The notes: a model not told the origin generated them from the sequence alone. A DNA stretch of 64,000 bases from an uncultured SAR86 cluster bacterium (GCA_905181595.1 CAJIYI010000002.1:62001-126000); one strand, 5' to 3'. Positions 48,955 to 59,836 are shown, counted from the stretch's first letter. Translations and numbers: made by a program.

Positions 48955-49650
48955 ATGAGCGAAATGCAAAACTTAAAATTTCTCTTTCCTCCTCGTGTAA
49001 AAGGAATCAAAATTTTTGATAGTGAGGCGCTTTTCCCGGTCGGCAAAATTTATTGCATAGGAAAGAACTATGCTGACCATGCTAAAGAAATGGGTGGCGC
49101 CGTTGACAGAGATCAGCCATTTTTTTTTAGCAAGCCGCCTCAGTCCATTACTCAGTCAAATACCATTGCTTTTCCAACTCAAACCAATAATTTGCATCAT
49201 GAGGTTGAGCTAGTTGTTTTTATTGGTGCCAAGTGCAGCAATGTTAAAAAAGAGGATGCTCATGAGAGTATTTTTGGGTACGGAGTTGGGGTCGATCTTA
49301 CAAAAAGAGATTTGCAAGATATTGCAAAAAAAAATGGTAAGCCATGGGATCTAAGCAAGGGGTTTGATAATTCAGCTCCTATATCCAAGATTCTTCAAAA
49401 TGAAAAAACTATCATGAGACAAGGAGAAATTAAATTAAGTGTTAATGGGGTTGAGAAACAATCTAGCAATCTCTCGAATATGGCATGGGAGGTAGATGAA
49501 ATAATTAGCTGGTTATCAAAATTTATTACTCTGAACCCTGGTGATATTATTTTTACAGGAACGCCTGCTGGAGTTGGAAAGCTAAATCCTGGAGACCAGA
49601 TTGATGCAAGCATTGAATCTGTCGGCTCATTATCTTTTAAATTAGTATGA
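48955..49650 (+). CDS. Fumarylacetoacetate hydrolase family protein
   Basis: 231 residues. The FAH core reads IYCIGKNYADHAKEMG, PFFFSKPPQSI, HHEVELVVFIG with the metal-binding Glu pair, GVGVDLTKRDLQ and PGDIIFTGTPAGVG. Members are oxaloacetate decarboxylases/tautomerases, acylpyruvases or 2-oxo-hept-ene-dioate hydrolases. The small size fits acylpyruvate/oxaloacetate-type enzymes such as YcgM. No pathway neighbours are seen. Confidence 0.85.
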   Translation: MSEMQNLKFLFPPRVKGIKIFDSEALFPVGKIYCIGKNYADHAKEMGGAVDRDQPFFFSKPPQSITQSNTIAFPTQTNNLHHEVELVVFIGAKCSNVKKEDAHESIFGYGVGVDLTKRDLQDIAKKNGKPWDLSKGFDNSAPISKILQNEKTIMRQGEIKLSVNGVEKQSSNLSNMAWEVDEIISWLSKFITLNPGDIIFTGTPAGVGKLNPGDQIDASIESVGSLSFKLV

Positions 49651-49671
49651 GACTTTAATTAGTAAATTATT

Positions 49672-50925
49672 ATGTCTAAAAGATCATGGATAAAAATCAT
49701 ACCCTATGGATTATTAGCTCTGTTCACTGTTTTAGTTGTCTATGACCCGACTTTAGATGCTTCCCAATTGGAGAATACTCCAGTAACTCAGATAGCTGAT
49801 ATTTCTACTCAAGAGTTATCGAATAATAAAATTAAAGAACTTCATGTCGTTAAAAGTGGTGAAAATTTATCAGTTATTTTTGAAAAGTATTCAGTATCCT
49901 TAAATACAACCTACCAAATTTTTCGCAAAGATAAGAGTGGAGAAGTAAAAAATATTCAGCCAGGCAATAGACTAGAATTTACATTTATTGGTTCTGAGCT
50001 TCAGTTAATCAGAATTATTAAAAGTCCTGTATTGGAATTTCAAATACTTACCAGTCCTAACATTGAGATTACTAAAATTGAAAAAACTCCTGAACAAATA
50101 ATTTCATTTAAATCTGGAATCATTCAGTCATCATTTTATTTGGCTGGCCTTAAAGCAGATATTCCTGAAAGTGTGATCATGGATTTGGCATATATCTTTG
50201 GCTGGGATATTGATTTTGTATTTGATATTCGTGCAAATGACAAATTTAGAATTTTGTATGAAACTCCCTTTGTTGATGGGGTTAAAGTCGCTAATGGCAG
50301 CATACTATTTGCTGAATTTTATAATGATAATAAAAAATATTCAGCTATTAGGTTTAATGGAAAAAATAAATTATGGGATTATTTTGATGACGAAGGAAAT
50401 AGTTTAGAAAAGGCATTTTTAAGAGCTCCTCTAGACTTTGCGTATGTTAGTTCTCACTTTAATCCAAATAGACGTCATCCAATTTTAAATAAAATAAGGG
50501 CTCACAATGGAGTGGATTATGCAGCCAAAAGAAATACCCCCATTCGAGCCACAGGAGAAGGAGTGATTGAGTCAGTGGGCTGGAAAAGTGGTTATGGAAG
50601 AACGGTTGTTATAAGGCATGGGGGAGATATTTCTACTCTATACGCGCACATGGAGAAATACGCATCGTCTCTCGTGAAAGGCAGCAAAATTAAACAAGGG
50701 CAAACTATTGGGTACGTCGGAGATTCAGGTTTAGCAACAGCACCTCATTTGCATTATGAATTTAAAATTGGAAATAAAAGGAGTGACCCGCTGAAAGTAT
50801 TGCTTCCATCTGCTTTGCCATTAAAAAAATCACTTATGCCTGAATTTCAAAAATTACAGTCTGAGTACTTAAAAAAATCTAATAACTTTTTATCTCGAGA
50901 TCCAAATGCCAAATTCTTTGAATAA
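49672..50925 (+). CDS. mepM: M23 peptidoglycan endopeptidase with LysM-like/OapA region
   Basis: 417 residues. An N-terminal membrane anchor (about 10-25), then a LysM-like section (HVVKSGENLSVIFEKYSVS). The C-terminal lysostaphin-type domain has FNPNRRHPILNKIRAHNGVDYAAKRNTPI (H..D zinc ligands), TLYAHMEKYA and GLATAPHLHYEF (HxH). It cleaves peptidoglycan crosslinks in the periplasm to permit growth. Its end overlaps anmK by 20 bp. The order tyrS / M23 / anmK / erpA is that of pseudomonads. Confidence 0.85.
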   Translation: MSKRSWIKIIPYGLLALFTVLVVYDPTLDASQLENTPVTQIADISTQELSNNKIKELHVVKSGENLSVIFEKYSVSLNTTYQIFRKDKSGEVKNIQPGNRLEFTFIGSELQLIRIIKSPVLEFQILTSPNIEITKIEKTPEQIISFKSGIIQSSFYLAGLKADIPESVIMDLAYIFGWDIDFVFDIRANDKFRILYETPFVDGVKVANGSILFAEFYNDNKKYSAIRFNGKNKLWDYFDDEGNSLEKAFLRAPLDFAYVSSHFNPNRRHPILNKIRAHNGVDYAAKRNTPIRATGEGVIESVGWKSGYGRTVVIRHGGDISTLYAHMEKYASSLVKGSKIKQGQTIGYVGDSGLATAPHLHYEFKIGNKRSDPLKVLLPSALPLKKSLMPEFQKLQSEYLKKSNNFLSRDPNAKFFE

Positions 50926-51998
50926 GTTATACATCGGCACAATGAGCGGAACTAGCTACGACGGAATAGATGTATGTGCTATCTCAGTAAGAAAAAAAAT
51001 AGATCTTATCCATTTTTCATCCTTTAAGTATCCGCCAAAACTAAGAAAAAAAATTGCAGCAGTAATAGAAGATCAAATTCTCAGCCTTAAGGATTATGGT
51101 GAATTAAATATTCAAATAGGGATGGCTTTTGCTAAAGCCATTAATAAATTTATAAAGCAAAATAATTTTTCTCCATCTCAAATTATGGCTATTGGTTTGT
51201 CGGGTCAAACCCTCTGGCATAATCCTCAAGGCAAATATCCATTCTCAATTCAGGCCGGAGATGCAGCAATTGTTTCAAAAGAATGCGGCATTGATGTTGT
51301 CCATGATTTTCGAAATGATCATATTTCACTTGGTGGAGAAGGAGCGCCTCTGGTTCCTGAATTCCATCAGAGACTCTTTTCTAAATCAAATCAAGATAGG
51401 TTAATTCTAAATATTGGAGGCATCTCTAATTACTCATATTTAACAAAGTCTAAAGATTTTTTTGGCTCAGATTCAGGTCCAGGAAATGCATTATTAGATT
51501 CATATTGTCAAAACTTTCTTGATCAAGATTATGACCACAATGGTTTGCTGGCAAGAAAAGGTAAAGTGCACAAAGCATCTTTAAATAAAATGTTAGCTCA
51601 TCCATTTTTTAAAAAGAGGCAGCCCAAATCAACGGGTAAAGAAATATTTAATCTTACGTTAATCCCAAAAAGCCTCTTGCAGCAGAGTTCTGAAAATATT
51701 TTAGCTACTTTAGACGGAATTAACTGCTGCAACTATCGCGCAAGCCATTAAGCATAAACAGCAATCAATAAATGAAATTATTGTGTGTGGAGGAGGAATT
51801 AAAAATCTATTTCTGATCGAGAGAATTGGTCATTATGTTTCTTTGCCCATAGTTTCATCTGAGTTCATGGGATATGACCCTCAGTCAATAGAAGCTATGG
51901 CTTTCGGATGGCTGGCAAGTCAAAGAATTGCAAAGAATCCTTTAATAGTAAAAAAACATAAAGGTTTGCTTGGAAAAATAACTAAATTTAAGTCGTAA
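50906..51998 (+). CDS. anmK: Anhydro-N-acetylmuramic acid kinase, one frameshift
   Basis: About 364 residues joined. GTMSGTSYDGIDVC starts the ASKHA fold; IGLSGQTLWHNP and FRNDHISLGGEGAPLVPEFH (catalytic Asp) follow, then NIGGISNYSYL and FGSDSGPGNALLD. The shift is near 51720, after which ATIAQAIKHKQQSINEIIVCGGGIKNLF and GYDPQSIEAMAFGWLA complete the family pattern. It recycles 1,6-anhydroMurNAc from cell-wall turnover to MurNAc-6-phosphate. Its linkage with the M23 endopeptidase is conserved. Confidence 0.9.
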
Positions 51999-52323
51999 AA
52001 GACTCTCCGCATCCACATGTAGTTTTTGCATTAGGATTGCTTACAATGAATTTAGAGCCCGAAAGATCTTCCACATAGTCTAATGAAGATCCATAGAGAT
52101 ATGGGTAGGACAAAGAATCAAGCAGAATGGAGAAATCTGGAAACGAAATAACGTCATCGTCACCTGCAGGGCTTTCGTCAAACTTAAATCCATACTGAAA
52201 ACCTGAACACCCCCCTCCTGTCACATAAACACGAAAGTTATTTGTTTCACTATCAGGCAATAAAGACTGTATGCGCTGAATAGCATTAGCAGTTAAATTT
52301 ATTGAAGAAGATTCATTTTCCAT
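51988..52323 (-). CDS. erpA: Iron-sulfur cluster insertion protein ErpA
   Basis: 111 residues, A-type carrier. The three cluster cysteines are in GGGCSGFQYG and KTTCGCGESF, and the fold-specific LTANAIQRIQSLLPD start is present. It delivers Fe-S clusters to apoproteins. Its 3' end overlaps anmK by 11 bp, convergent. The position beside anmK is the pseudomonad ErpA context and favours ErpA over IscA. Confidence 0.9.
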   Translation of the reverse strand: MENESSSINLTANAIQRIQSLLPDSETNNFRVYVTGGGCSGFQYGFKFDESPAGDDDVISFPDFSILLDSLSYPYLYGSSLDYVEDLSGSKFIVSNPNAKTTCGCGESFTT

Positions 52324-52416
52324 TATTAAGTAGTTTATAGGATTAAAAATAGATTCAACAATAGAAAGAGGAAAGTTTTTCGTTATGCTGGAGCTAGAAG
52401 AGATAAAATAATTAAA

Positions 52417-52849
52417 ATGGATTTATACCTCACATACAAAACCTTACATATTCTGTTTATGGTCTCATGGTTTGCTGGCATATTTTATCTACCTCGACTG
52501 TTTGTTTATCACGTAGAAAGTGACAGCTTGGAGGTAAAAAATCAACTTTCCATTATGGAAAAAAATCTATTTAAGTTTATTACACCACTTGGAATTTTAG
52601 CGTTAATTTTTGGAATTATGATGGGATTGCTGAGCTCTAATTGGTCAGCATTCTTTGCTCAGGACTGGATTGTAGTAAAGATTATTGTCGTGTTTTTGTT
52701 GGTGAGTTACCAACTAATGTGCTGGAAGATTATGCAAGAACTTCCAGGCTGATAATCATAATTGGACTGGGTTTAAGCTTAGAGTTTTTAATGAGGCTCC
52801 GGTCATATTATTGCTACTTGGAATTATTGCAGCAGTTTTTAAATTTTAA
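52417..52849 (+). CDS. hemJ: Protoporphyrinogen oxidase HemJ, one frameshift
   Basis: About 144 residues and four membrane helices. YKTLHILFMVSWFAGIFYLPRLFVYH carries the conserved His, and the end in another frame reads GFKLRVFNEAPVILLLLGIIAAVF, which is the standard HemJ C-terminus (stop 52847-52849). The shift is near 52747, just after MQELP. HemJ oxidises protoporphyrinogen IX in organisms lacking HemG/HemY. hemE and hemL nearby cover other haem steps. Confidence 0.85.
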
Positions 52850-52958
52850 TTTAGATATTCAATAAAAAATGGGTCATTAAATTAAATATAAAACTCTTAA
52901 TTTGATATGATTGCCGGTACTAAAACGAACCTTAAAATAGAAAATAAAGATTAATTAA

Positions 52959-54248
52959 GTGTCACTAAAAAGAACAAACTCAGACTTACTTTTCAAAAAA
53001 GCAAAAACTTTAATGCCGGGAGGCGTTAATTCTCCCGTTCGAGCATTTAAAAATGTTGGCACTGATCCAATATTTTTTAAATCTGCAAAGGGTCCAATTC
53101 TCACAGACGAAGATAATAATACTTACATAGACTTTATTGGATCATGGGGACCAATGATTTTAGGACACTCAAACCCAATAATTGTTGACGCTGTAAAAAA
53201 ACAGCTTGAGCTTGGAACCAGCTACGGTGCCCCAACAGGAATAGAAAATAAATTAGCAGAGCTAATCAAAATTCAGGTTCCCAGTATGCAAAAGCTAAGA
53301 ATGGTTAATTCAGGAACTGAGGCAACTATGAGCTGCATTAGACTAGCGCGAGGTTATAGCGGTAAAAATAAAATTATTAAATTTACAGGATGCTATCACG
53401 GTCATGTAGATTCTCTATTAGTAAAGGCAGGTTCTGGAGTGTCAACTTTTGGTTTACCCGACTCACCTGGAATCCCTGATGAGCTAGCAAAACTAACTTA
53501 TAGCTGCCCATACAATGATGTAGATTCCGTTACCAAAGTTGTAAGTGAAATTGGAGATGACTTGGCTGCAATAATTGTAGAGCCTATTGCTGGAAATATG
53601 GGTTTTGTTCCTGGACAAAGTCACTTTTTACAAACCCTAAGAGATTTATGTGACAAAACAGATGCTGTTCTAATTTTTGATGAAGTTATGTCAGGCTTTA
53701 GGGTTTCATTGGGTGGAGCTCAAGAAATTTATAAAATTAAGCCAGATCTCACAGCCCTGGGAAAAGTTATTGGTGGGGGTCTGCCGGTGGGAGCATTTGG
53801 TGGGAAAGAGTCTATCATGAATCAATTGGCGCCAATTGGTCCTGTATATCAAGCAGGCACCTTATCTGGCAATCCTTTGGCAATGAGCGCTGGAATTGCT
53901 TTGATGACCACATTAATTGATATGAACCCATTTCAGAGTCTTGAGGATTCATCAAAACATCTTTTATCGAGCATCAAAGAAATGTGTGATGCAAAAGGTA
54001 TCCCATTTTCTCATGCTTCCATAGGCGGAATGTTTGGTTTTTTCTTTTCAGAGGAACTCCCAAATAATTTTGATGAAGTTGTGAAGACCAATGATGAATT
54101 ATTTATAAAATTCTTTAATACAGCCCTTAAGAATGGAATATACTTTGCGCCATCAAAATATGAGGCTGGTTTTATTTCCACTACTCATAATTCAAGTATT
54201 CTTGACCAAACAATAGAAAAAGTTAACCTCACCTTAAAGGAGTTTTAA
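52959..54248 (+). CDS. hemL: Glutamate-1-semialdehyde 2,1-aminomutase
   Basis: 429 residues from GTG 52959. PLP enzyme that makes 5-aminolevulinate in the C5 pathway. It shows MPGGVNSPVRAFKNVG, NSGTEATMSCIRLARG, YHGHVDSLLVKAGSG, IIVEPIAGNMG, FDEVMSGFR and the PLP-lysine in TALGKVIGGGLPVGAFGG (about 268). The C-terminal STTHN is present. Intact and typical in length. The PfkB kinase follows 1 bp later. Confidence 0.93.
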   Translation: MSLKRTNSDLLFKKAKTLMPGGVNSPVRAFKNVGTDPIFFKSAKGPILTDEDNNTYIDFIGSWGPMILGHSNPIIVDAVKKQLELGTSYGAPTGIENKLAELIKIQVPSMQKLRMVNSGTEATMSCIRLARGYSGKNKIIKFTGCYHGHVDSLLVKAGSGVSTFGLPDSPGIPDELAKLTYSCPYNDVDSVTKVVSEIGDDLAAIIVEPIAGNMGFVPGQSHFLQTLRDLCDKTDAVLIFDEVMSGFRVSLGGAQEIYKIKPDLTALGKVIGGGLPVGAFGGKESIMNQLAPIGPVYQAGTLSGNPLAMSAGIALMTTLIDMNPFQSLEDSSKHLLSSIKEMCDAKGIPFSHASIGGMFGFFFSEELPNNFDEVVKTNDELFIKFFNTALKNGIYFAPSKYEAGFISTTHNSSILDQTIEKVNLTLKEF

Positions 54249-54249
54249 A

Positions 54250-55255
54250 ATGAAAAATGATATCAGCGCAATTGGAAATGCTTTAGTCGACACAGTTTTT
54301 AAAGTTCCACATGAGTTAATTGAAGAGCTTGGTCTTAGAGATTGATCAGATGACCCTCTCTAGCGCAGAAGAGCAGGCACCTATTATAAGTCGACTAATA
54401 GAGTCTGGCGCTGAAACTGTCTCTGATTGTGGCGGCTCAGCTACCAATAGTCTTGTTGCTGCAGCTAGCTTTGGAGCATCTTGTTTTCATGCATGCAAAG
54501 TCACGAATGACGAGGATGGTATTAGATATTTAGAAAGCTTAAAAGCGGCTGGGGTATCTCACAAGGGAGATATGGCTTCAGCAGATTCTATGCCAACCGG
54601 GAAATGCTTAATCTTAGTTACTCCTGATGCAAAAAGAACTATGACAACCTCATTAAGTGTTAGCTCTTTTATGGATGGTCAAGATCTTGATTTAGATGAG
54701 ATTGCAAATTCAAAAATTTTTTATGTTGAAGGCTATATGGTCACAAGTGATGAAAACTATGGATGCGTCTTAAGTGTTCTCGAGCACCTTAAGAGCTTTC
54801 CAGAAGTTAAAATTGCTCTTTCTTTGTCAGATCCTGGAATTGTTGCAGGTTTTATAGATAAATTTAAAGAAATAGAGGCTTATGGCTTAGATTTTATTTT
54901 TGGTAATGATGATGAATTTATGGTGTTTGTTGGCGCTTCAAATATCGATGAAGCTTTTGACCTACTTCAGTCTAAAAACTATATATCCATAATAACTATG
55001 GGTGAGCAAGGGAGTGCAGTCATCAGCTCAAATGAAGTCATTAAGACCCCGAGGGTTAATATTGAGCCTGTAGATACAAATGGTGCTGGAGATATGTTTG
55101 CTGGAAGCTTTATGTTTGCGTTGTTGCAAAATCATGATTTAAAAGTGTGTGCGGAGTTTGCAAATTATGGTGCATCTCGTGTTGTAGAGACATTTGGACC
55201 AAGATTGACTAAAGATGGTTACCAGGAAACATTAAAAAGTTTTCAAAAAAGCTAG
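54250..55255 (+). CDS. PfkB-family carbohydrate/nucleoside kinase, one frameshift
   Basis: About 335 residues after joining. From ATG 54250 the N-terminus reads KNDISAIGNALVDTVFKVPH; a shift near 54340 leads into the main frame with DCGGSATNSLVAAASFGA, SMPTGKCLILVTPDAKRTM, FGNDDEFM and the PfkB signature DTNGAGDMFAGSFMFAL (catalytic Asp about 260). The layout resembles the adenosine-kinase-like group (GG.ATN, PTG) rather than ribokinase. It follows hemL by 1 bp, so it is probably co-transcribed. Confidence 0.8.
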
Positions 55256-55312
55256 CTTAATATGGTTCTTTCTGATAATTTCAGTCGCCTTAAAAATTTT
55301 TTTAATTAATTT

Positions 55313-55887
55313 ATGCCAAAAAAAGCTGATACAAAAAAAGTCAAAGCTACGCCGACTAAAACTAAATCACCTGTAACAAAGAAAGCTGCAGCTAAAAAAT
55401 CATTAGTTAAGAAGGCTCCGGCTAAGAAAGTAGCTAGCTCAAGAAAGCTCCAGCTAAAAAGGTTTCAGTCAAAAAGAGATCTACTCCCATTTCTTCATAT
55501 CAAGGAAGAAAAGGAGAGAAGTATATGAGTGCAGCAATGAAAAAACATTTTCTTGCAGTATTAATTGATTGGAGAGAGCATCTCAAAGAAGAGATGCAAA
55601 AAACATTTGATCACCTAAAAAATAAGGGTGAGTCATATGCAGATCCAATAGATCGAGCATCTCAAGAAGAAGAGTTTGCATTTGAGCTTAGGACTAGAGA
55701 CAGAGAGAGAAAGTTAATATCAAAGATAGCTATGTCTCTTGATCAAATTAAACAGGACGACTATGGATACTGTTATGCTTGTGGGATTGAAATTGGGGTA
55801 AAAAGACTTGAAGCAAGACCAACAGCCACGCATTGTATCGACTGTAAAACGCTTGATGAAATTAAAGAAAAGCAACTTGGCGGCTAA
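55313..55887 (+). CDS. dksA: RNA polymerase-binding factor DksA with basic N-terminal extension, one frameshift
   Basis: Joined, about 191 residues versus 151 in E. coli. The core (from about 55470) reads SSYQGRKGEKYM, the coiled coil SYADPIDRASQEEEFAFELRTRDRERK with the acidic tip DPxDRAS, and a four-cysteine zinc finger (CYACG and CIDC). DksA modulates RNA polymerase with ppGpp. The first ~50 residues are a run of Lys/Ala/Pro (PAKK-like repeats, histone-H1-like) that the E. coli protein lacks. The frame shifts near 55440 in that low-complexity part. pcnB follows, as in pseudomonads. Confidence 0.85.
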
Positions 55888-55918
55888 TGCATGCATCTTG
55901 AGCAAATGCATTTAAGTT

Positions 55919-57199
55919 TTGACAAAAAAAAATAAAGCTCCCTCCTCTCGAACTCCAAAAATACTAGCTGATAGTAAATTTAGCCCTCTATCTTTTGAGG
56001 TTGTTAAATCATTAAAAAAAGCTGGATATCAAGCCTACCTTGTTGGTGGATGTGTAAGAGACTTGCTTGTTGGCATCAAAGCCAAAGATTTTGACGTCTC
56101 AACAAATGCAACTCCGGAACAGGTTAGAAAAATTTTTAGATCATCCCGAATTATTGGTAAACGATTTCGTCTTGTTCATGTTTTCAGTCGCAATGAACTA
56201 ATAGAAGTTTCGACCTTCAGAGCTGATGCATCAAAAACACAAAATAATGATGGGCTAGTCAAAGATACAGATGGAAAGATACTAAGAGACAATGTCTGGG
56301 GAAGTTTAGAGGAAGATTGTGTTAGACGAGATTTTTCAATTAACGCATTGTATTTTGATCCTGTAGAAAATGTTCTGCATGATTTCCATAATGGAATCGA
56401 GCATATACAAAAGAAAAGTATTGTCTCAATTGGTGATCCAATGTTGAGATTTGACGAGGATCCGGTTAGAAGTCTTCGTGCGATAAGATTTAGCTCAAAA
56501 TTAGGCTTTAAAATTTCAGGAGACATTAAGGAAGCTATATATAAAAAAGCCCCCCTTCTTGGAAATATTTCTAATGCAAGGTTGTTTGACGAATTTTGTA
56601 AAATCTTTCTTTCTCAAAAAGCATCTGATAATTTTGAAAAGCTCCAATCATTTGGTGCATTAAAGTACCTAATTAATACAAAAAAATATCCTGTCGATTC
56701 TTTTGGCCTGAGATTTCAGCAAGCAGCACTTGTTAATACTGACAATAGACTGAAGTCTGATCAATCTGTGACTCCAGGTTTCTTATTAGCTGCTCTTATG
56801 TGGCCAAAGTTAATTGATGAAACGAACGAGGAAGGAACATTAAATCTAAAAAAGTTTTTTAGAAGCATGGACAGAATTATTCGGGAACAGCAAGAATTAA
56901 CAGCAATCCCTAGAAAATTTCATGGCTACATCAAAGACATATGGTCTTTGCAGCTTAAACTCGAGACTCGACTTGGGCATCAACCTTATAAAATTCTTAA
57001 CCATCCAAGGTTCAGAGCCGCATATGATTTTTTATTACTTAGGGAAGAGGCAGCTAAGGACGATCAAGGTATTGGGAGCTGGTGGACTGAGTTTCAGAAA
57101 GTGAATCGACCAAGAAAAATTGAGATGTTACAAATCTTAAGAGATTCCAGGAAAGGGCCTGTAGAGAAAAAATTTGGTTTCTTGGAAGAGTTAAGCTAA
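55919..57199 (+). CDS. pcnB: Poly(A) polymerase I
   Basis: 426 residues from TTG 55919 (an upstream stop and the dksA end leave little alternative). Nucleotidyltransferase core: YLVGGCVRDLLVGIKAKDFDVSTNATPEQV (GG...DxD), RRDFSINALYFDP, DPVRSLRAIRFSSKLGF. C-terminal basic region RKFHGYIKDIW and ARNP-like positions favour poly(A) polymerase over CCA-adding enzyme, as does the dksA neighbourhood. It adds 3' A-tails to RNA and promotes decay. The tRNA genes here encode their CCA. Confidence 0.88.
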   Translation: MTKKNKAPSSRTPKILADSKFSPLSFEVVKSLKKAGYQAYLVGGCVRDLLVGIKAKDFDVSTNATPEQVRKIFRSSRIIGKRFRLVHVFSRNELIEVSTFRADASKTQNNDGLVKDTDGKILRDNVWGSLEEDCVRRDFSINALYFDPVENVLHDFHNGIEHIQKKSIVSIGDPMLRFDEDPVRSLRAIRFSSKLGFKISGDIKEAIYKKAPLLGNISNARLFDEFCKIFLSQKASDNFEKLQSFGALKYLINTKKYPVDSFGLRFQQAALVNTDNRLKSDQSVTPGFLLAALMWPKLIDETNEEGTLNLKKFFRSMDRIIREQQELTAIPRKFHGYIKDIWSLQLKLETRLGHQPYKILNHPRFRAAYDFLLLREEAAKDDQGIGSWWTEFQKVNRPRKIEMLQILRDSRKGPVEKKFGFLEELS

Positions 57200-57224
57200 T
57201 CTTTACAAAACGAAAGAAAAACCT

Positions 57225-57890
57225 ATGGAACCAGCTTTACAGGAAGCCTTACTTCCAAAATACATTGCCATTGAAGGGCCGATTGGAGTAGGCAAAACAA
57301 CGCTTGCACATAAAATAGCCGAAACATTTAACTATGATGTTTTTCTCGAGCAACCAACAGAAAACCCATTCCTAAAAAGCTTTTATAGAAATCCAAAACA
57401 GTCTGCTCTCGCGACTCAACTATTTTTTTTATTTCAAAGAATGCAGCAAATTGAAGATTTAAAACAACGCTCATTGTTCGAGCCTGTTCGGGTTGCAGAT
57501 TTTCTTATTCAAAAAGACCGACTATTTGCTGAAGTAACTCTTTCTGAAGAGGAAATGGGTTTGTATGACAAAGTATATGAACATCTAACCTTAGATGCTC
57601 CATCACCAGATTTGGTGATCTACTTACAAGCACCTGTTGAAGTATTGCTGGATAGAATTAATAAAAGAGGAAATCCAGACGAAAAATTTCTGACAGTGGA
57701 TTATCTAGAAAGGCTCAATGATGCGTATTCTAAATTCTTTCTTTATTTCGAAAATGCCCCTCTGCTAATTATCAATGCTTCTGATATCGATTTAGAGAGT
57801 GGTGGTTCTGATTACGATATGTTGATCAATAAAATCATGTCAGATCCTCGAGGGAAGAATTTTATCAATCCTCAGCCCTCTATTCTCTAA
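57225..57890 (+). CDS. Deoxynucleoside kinase
   Basis: 221 residues. P-loop [12 protein letters not shown] (about 17-28), the [15 protein letters not shown] substrate segment, [14 protein letters not shown] (DR[S/L] motif of dNKs) and a lid with DRINKRG. It phosphorylates deoxyribonucleosides for DNA precursor salvage. It sits after pcnB where many gammaproteobacteria carry folK, and could replace or follow a lost folK here. Confidence 0.85.
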   Translation: MEPALQEALLPKYIAIEGPIGVGKTTLAHKIAETFNYDVFLEQPTENPFLKSFYRNPKQSALATQLFFLFQRMQQIEDLKQRSLFEPVRVADFLIQKDRLFAEVTLSEEEMGLYDKVYEHLTLDAPSPDLVIYLQAPVEVLLDRINKRGNPDEKFLTVDYLERLNDAYSKFFLYFENAPLLIINASDIDLESGGSDYDMLINKIMSDPRGKNFINPQPSIL

Positions 57891-57907
57891 AACTTTTATC
57901 TACCTGT

Positions 57908-59836
57908 ATGAGCGATAAAGTATACGACCCACCCAAAGGCTCAACTAATCCACACATAAAGAATTTAGATCAATATGCACTTATGTATAAACAATCTATC
58001 GAAGATCCGAAGGCCTTCTTTGGAAAAGAAGCTATAGCAAACCTTTCGTGGAGCGAGCCATTTACAGGCATTCATAATGACGAGTTTCAAGAATCAAAAT
58101 GGTTTGAAGGAGGTAAGCTAAATATTGCTTTTAACTGCATTGATCGGCATTTAGCGGAACATGCTGACAAAACTGCCCTCATATGGGAGGGAGATGAGCC
58201 AGATCAATCAAAAGAGATATCATATTTTGATCTGCACAAAAACGTGTGTAAATTCTCTAATATTTTAAAAGATTTAGGTGCAAGAAAAGGCTCAAGGATT
58301 TGCATCTACATGCCCATGATTCCTGAAGCTGCATACGCAATGCTGGCTTGTGCAAGAATTGGAGCAATACATTCGGTGGTCTTTGGAGGTTTCTCTCCAG
58401 AGTCATTGAAAGATAGGATATTAGATGCTGACTGCAGCATTGTGATTACTGCTGACGAAGGAGTACGGGGCGGCAAAACGATTCCTTTAAAAAATAATGT
58501 TGATATTGCTCTGGTTAACTGCCCCGATGTAAAACATTGCTTGGTTATCGAGAGAACTGGTGAAAATACTCACTGGGCTGAAGGAAGAGATGTTAGGTAT
58601 GAAGAAGTTTTTCATAGGGCCTCGGATCAATGTGAATGTGAGCCAATGGATTCAGAGGATCCTTTTTTTGTTTTATATACATCTGGTTCAACTGGAAAAC
58701 CTAAGGGAGTAATGCATACAACTGGTGGTTACTTACTAGGAGCACATTTAAGTTTCAAATATTTATTTGGCTACAGAGCTGAGGATAAGTATTGGTGCAC
58801 AGCAGATGTTGGATGGATTACAGGTCATACTTATATTCTCTATGGGCCGCTATCAAATGCAGCAACCAGTCTAATGTTTGAAGGTATTCCAACTTACCCT
58901 TCTCCATCAAGATTTTGGGATGTATGTGATAAGCATCAAATATCAATCTTTTATACCGCTCCCACAGCTCTCAGGGCATTAATGGCTCAAGGTAATGAGT
59001 ATGTTCAAAGGACCTCTAGAAAATCTCTTAGGCTTTTAGGCACTGTTGGAGAGCCAATTAATCCCGAAGCATGGGAATGGTATTATCGAGTCGTGGGAAA
59101 TGCTTCGTGCCAAATCATAGATACATGGTGGCAGACTGAAACTGGATCTGTTTTGATCTCTCCTATAGCTGGCGTAACTCCAGTTAAACCTGGCTCAGCA
59201 ACTTTACCATTTTTTGGAGTTAAGCCTGAACTGGTTGATGAAAATGGTAGAGTTTTAGAGGGAGAGAATTCTGGAAACCTAATCATCACTCAATCCTGGC
59301 CAAGCCAGATTAGGAGTATTTATGGAGATCATCAGCGCATGATCGACACTTATTTTTCAACCTATCAAAATAATTACTTTACCGGTGACGGAGCTAAAAG
59401 AGATGCTGATGGATATTTTTGGATTACTGGAAGAGTGGATGATGTTCTGAATGTTTCCGGACATAGGCTTGGTACAGCAGAAATTGAAAGTGCGTTGGTT
59501 CTTCACCCTAAAGTTGCAGAAGCAGCTATCGTTGGCTTTGATCATCCTATCAAAGGACAAGGAATCTATGCATATGTAACTCTGATGGTAGGCGAGCAAG
59601 AAACTCCAGAGCTAATAGGAGAGCTGCAAAAATTTGTTTCAAATGAGATTAGTCCAATCGCCAAACCAGATTTAATTCAATGGGCTCCAGGTCTACCAAA
59701 AACGAGATCAGGAAAAATTATGCGGAGGATCTTAAGAAAAGTTGCCGAAGGAGATTTTAAGAATCTTGGAGATACCTCTACACTTGCCGATCCCGATGTT
59801 GTAGAGAGCTTAATTGCGAATAAACTTAGTTTATAA
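57908..59836 (+). CDS. acs: Acetyl-CoA synthetase
   Basis: 642 residues, the usual length. AMP-binding P-loop [15 protein letters not shown] (about 258), [64 protein letters not shown] and the terminal [14 protein letters not shown], whose lysine is the regulatory acetylation site. It converts acetate, ATP and CoA to acetyl-CoA. It pairs functionally with the acetate-type symporter at 36563-38583. Confidence 0.96.
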   Translation: MSDKVYDPPKGSTNPHIKNLDQYALMYKQSIEDPKAFFGKEAIANLSWSEPFTGIHNDEFQESKWFEGGKLNIAFNCIDRHLAEHADKTALIWEGDEPDQSKEISYFDLHKNVCKFSNILKDLGARKGSRICIYMPMIPEAAYAMLACARIGAIHSVVFGGFSPESLKDRILDADCSIVITADEGVRGGKTIPLKNNVDIALVNCPDVKHCLVIERTGENTHWAEGRDVRYEEVFHRASDQCECEPMDSEDPFFVLYTSGSTGKPKGVMHTTGGYLLGAHLSFKYLFGYRAEDKYWCTADVGWITGHTYILYGPLSNAATSLMFEGIPTYPSPSRFWDVCDKHQISIFYTAPTALRALMAQGNEYVQRTSRKSLRLLGTVGEPINPEAWEWYYRVVGNASCQIIDTWWQTETGSVLISPIAGVTPVKPGSATLPFFGVKPELVDENGRVLEGENSGNLIITQSWPSQIRSIYGDHQRMIDTYFSTYQNNYFTGDGAKRDADGYFWITGRVDDVLNVSGHRLGTAEIESALVLHPKVAEAAIVGFDHPIKGQGIYAYVTLMVGEQETPELIGELQKFVSNEISPIAKPDLIQWAPGLPKTRSGKIMRRILRKVAEGDFKNLGDTSTLADPDVVESLIANKLSL

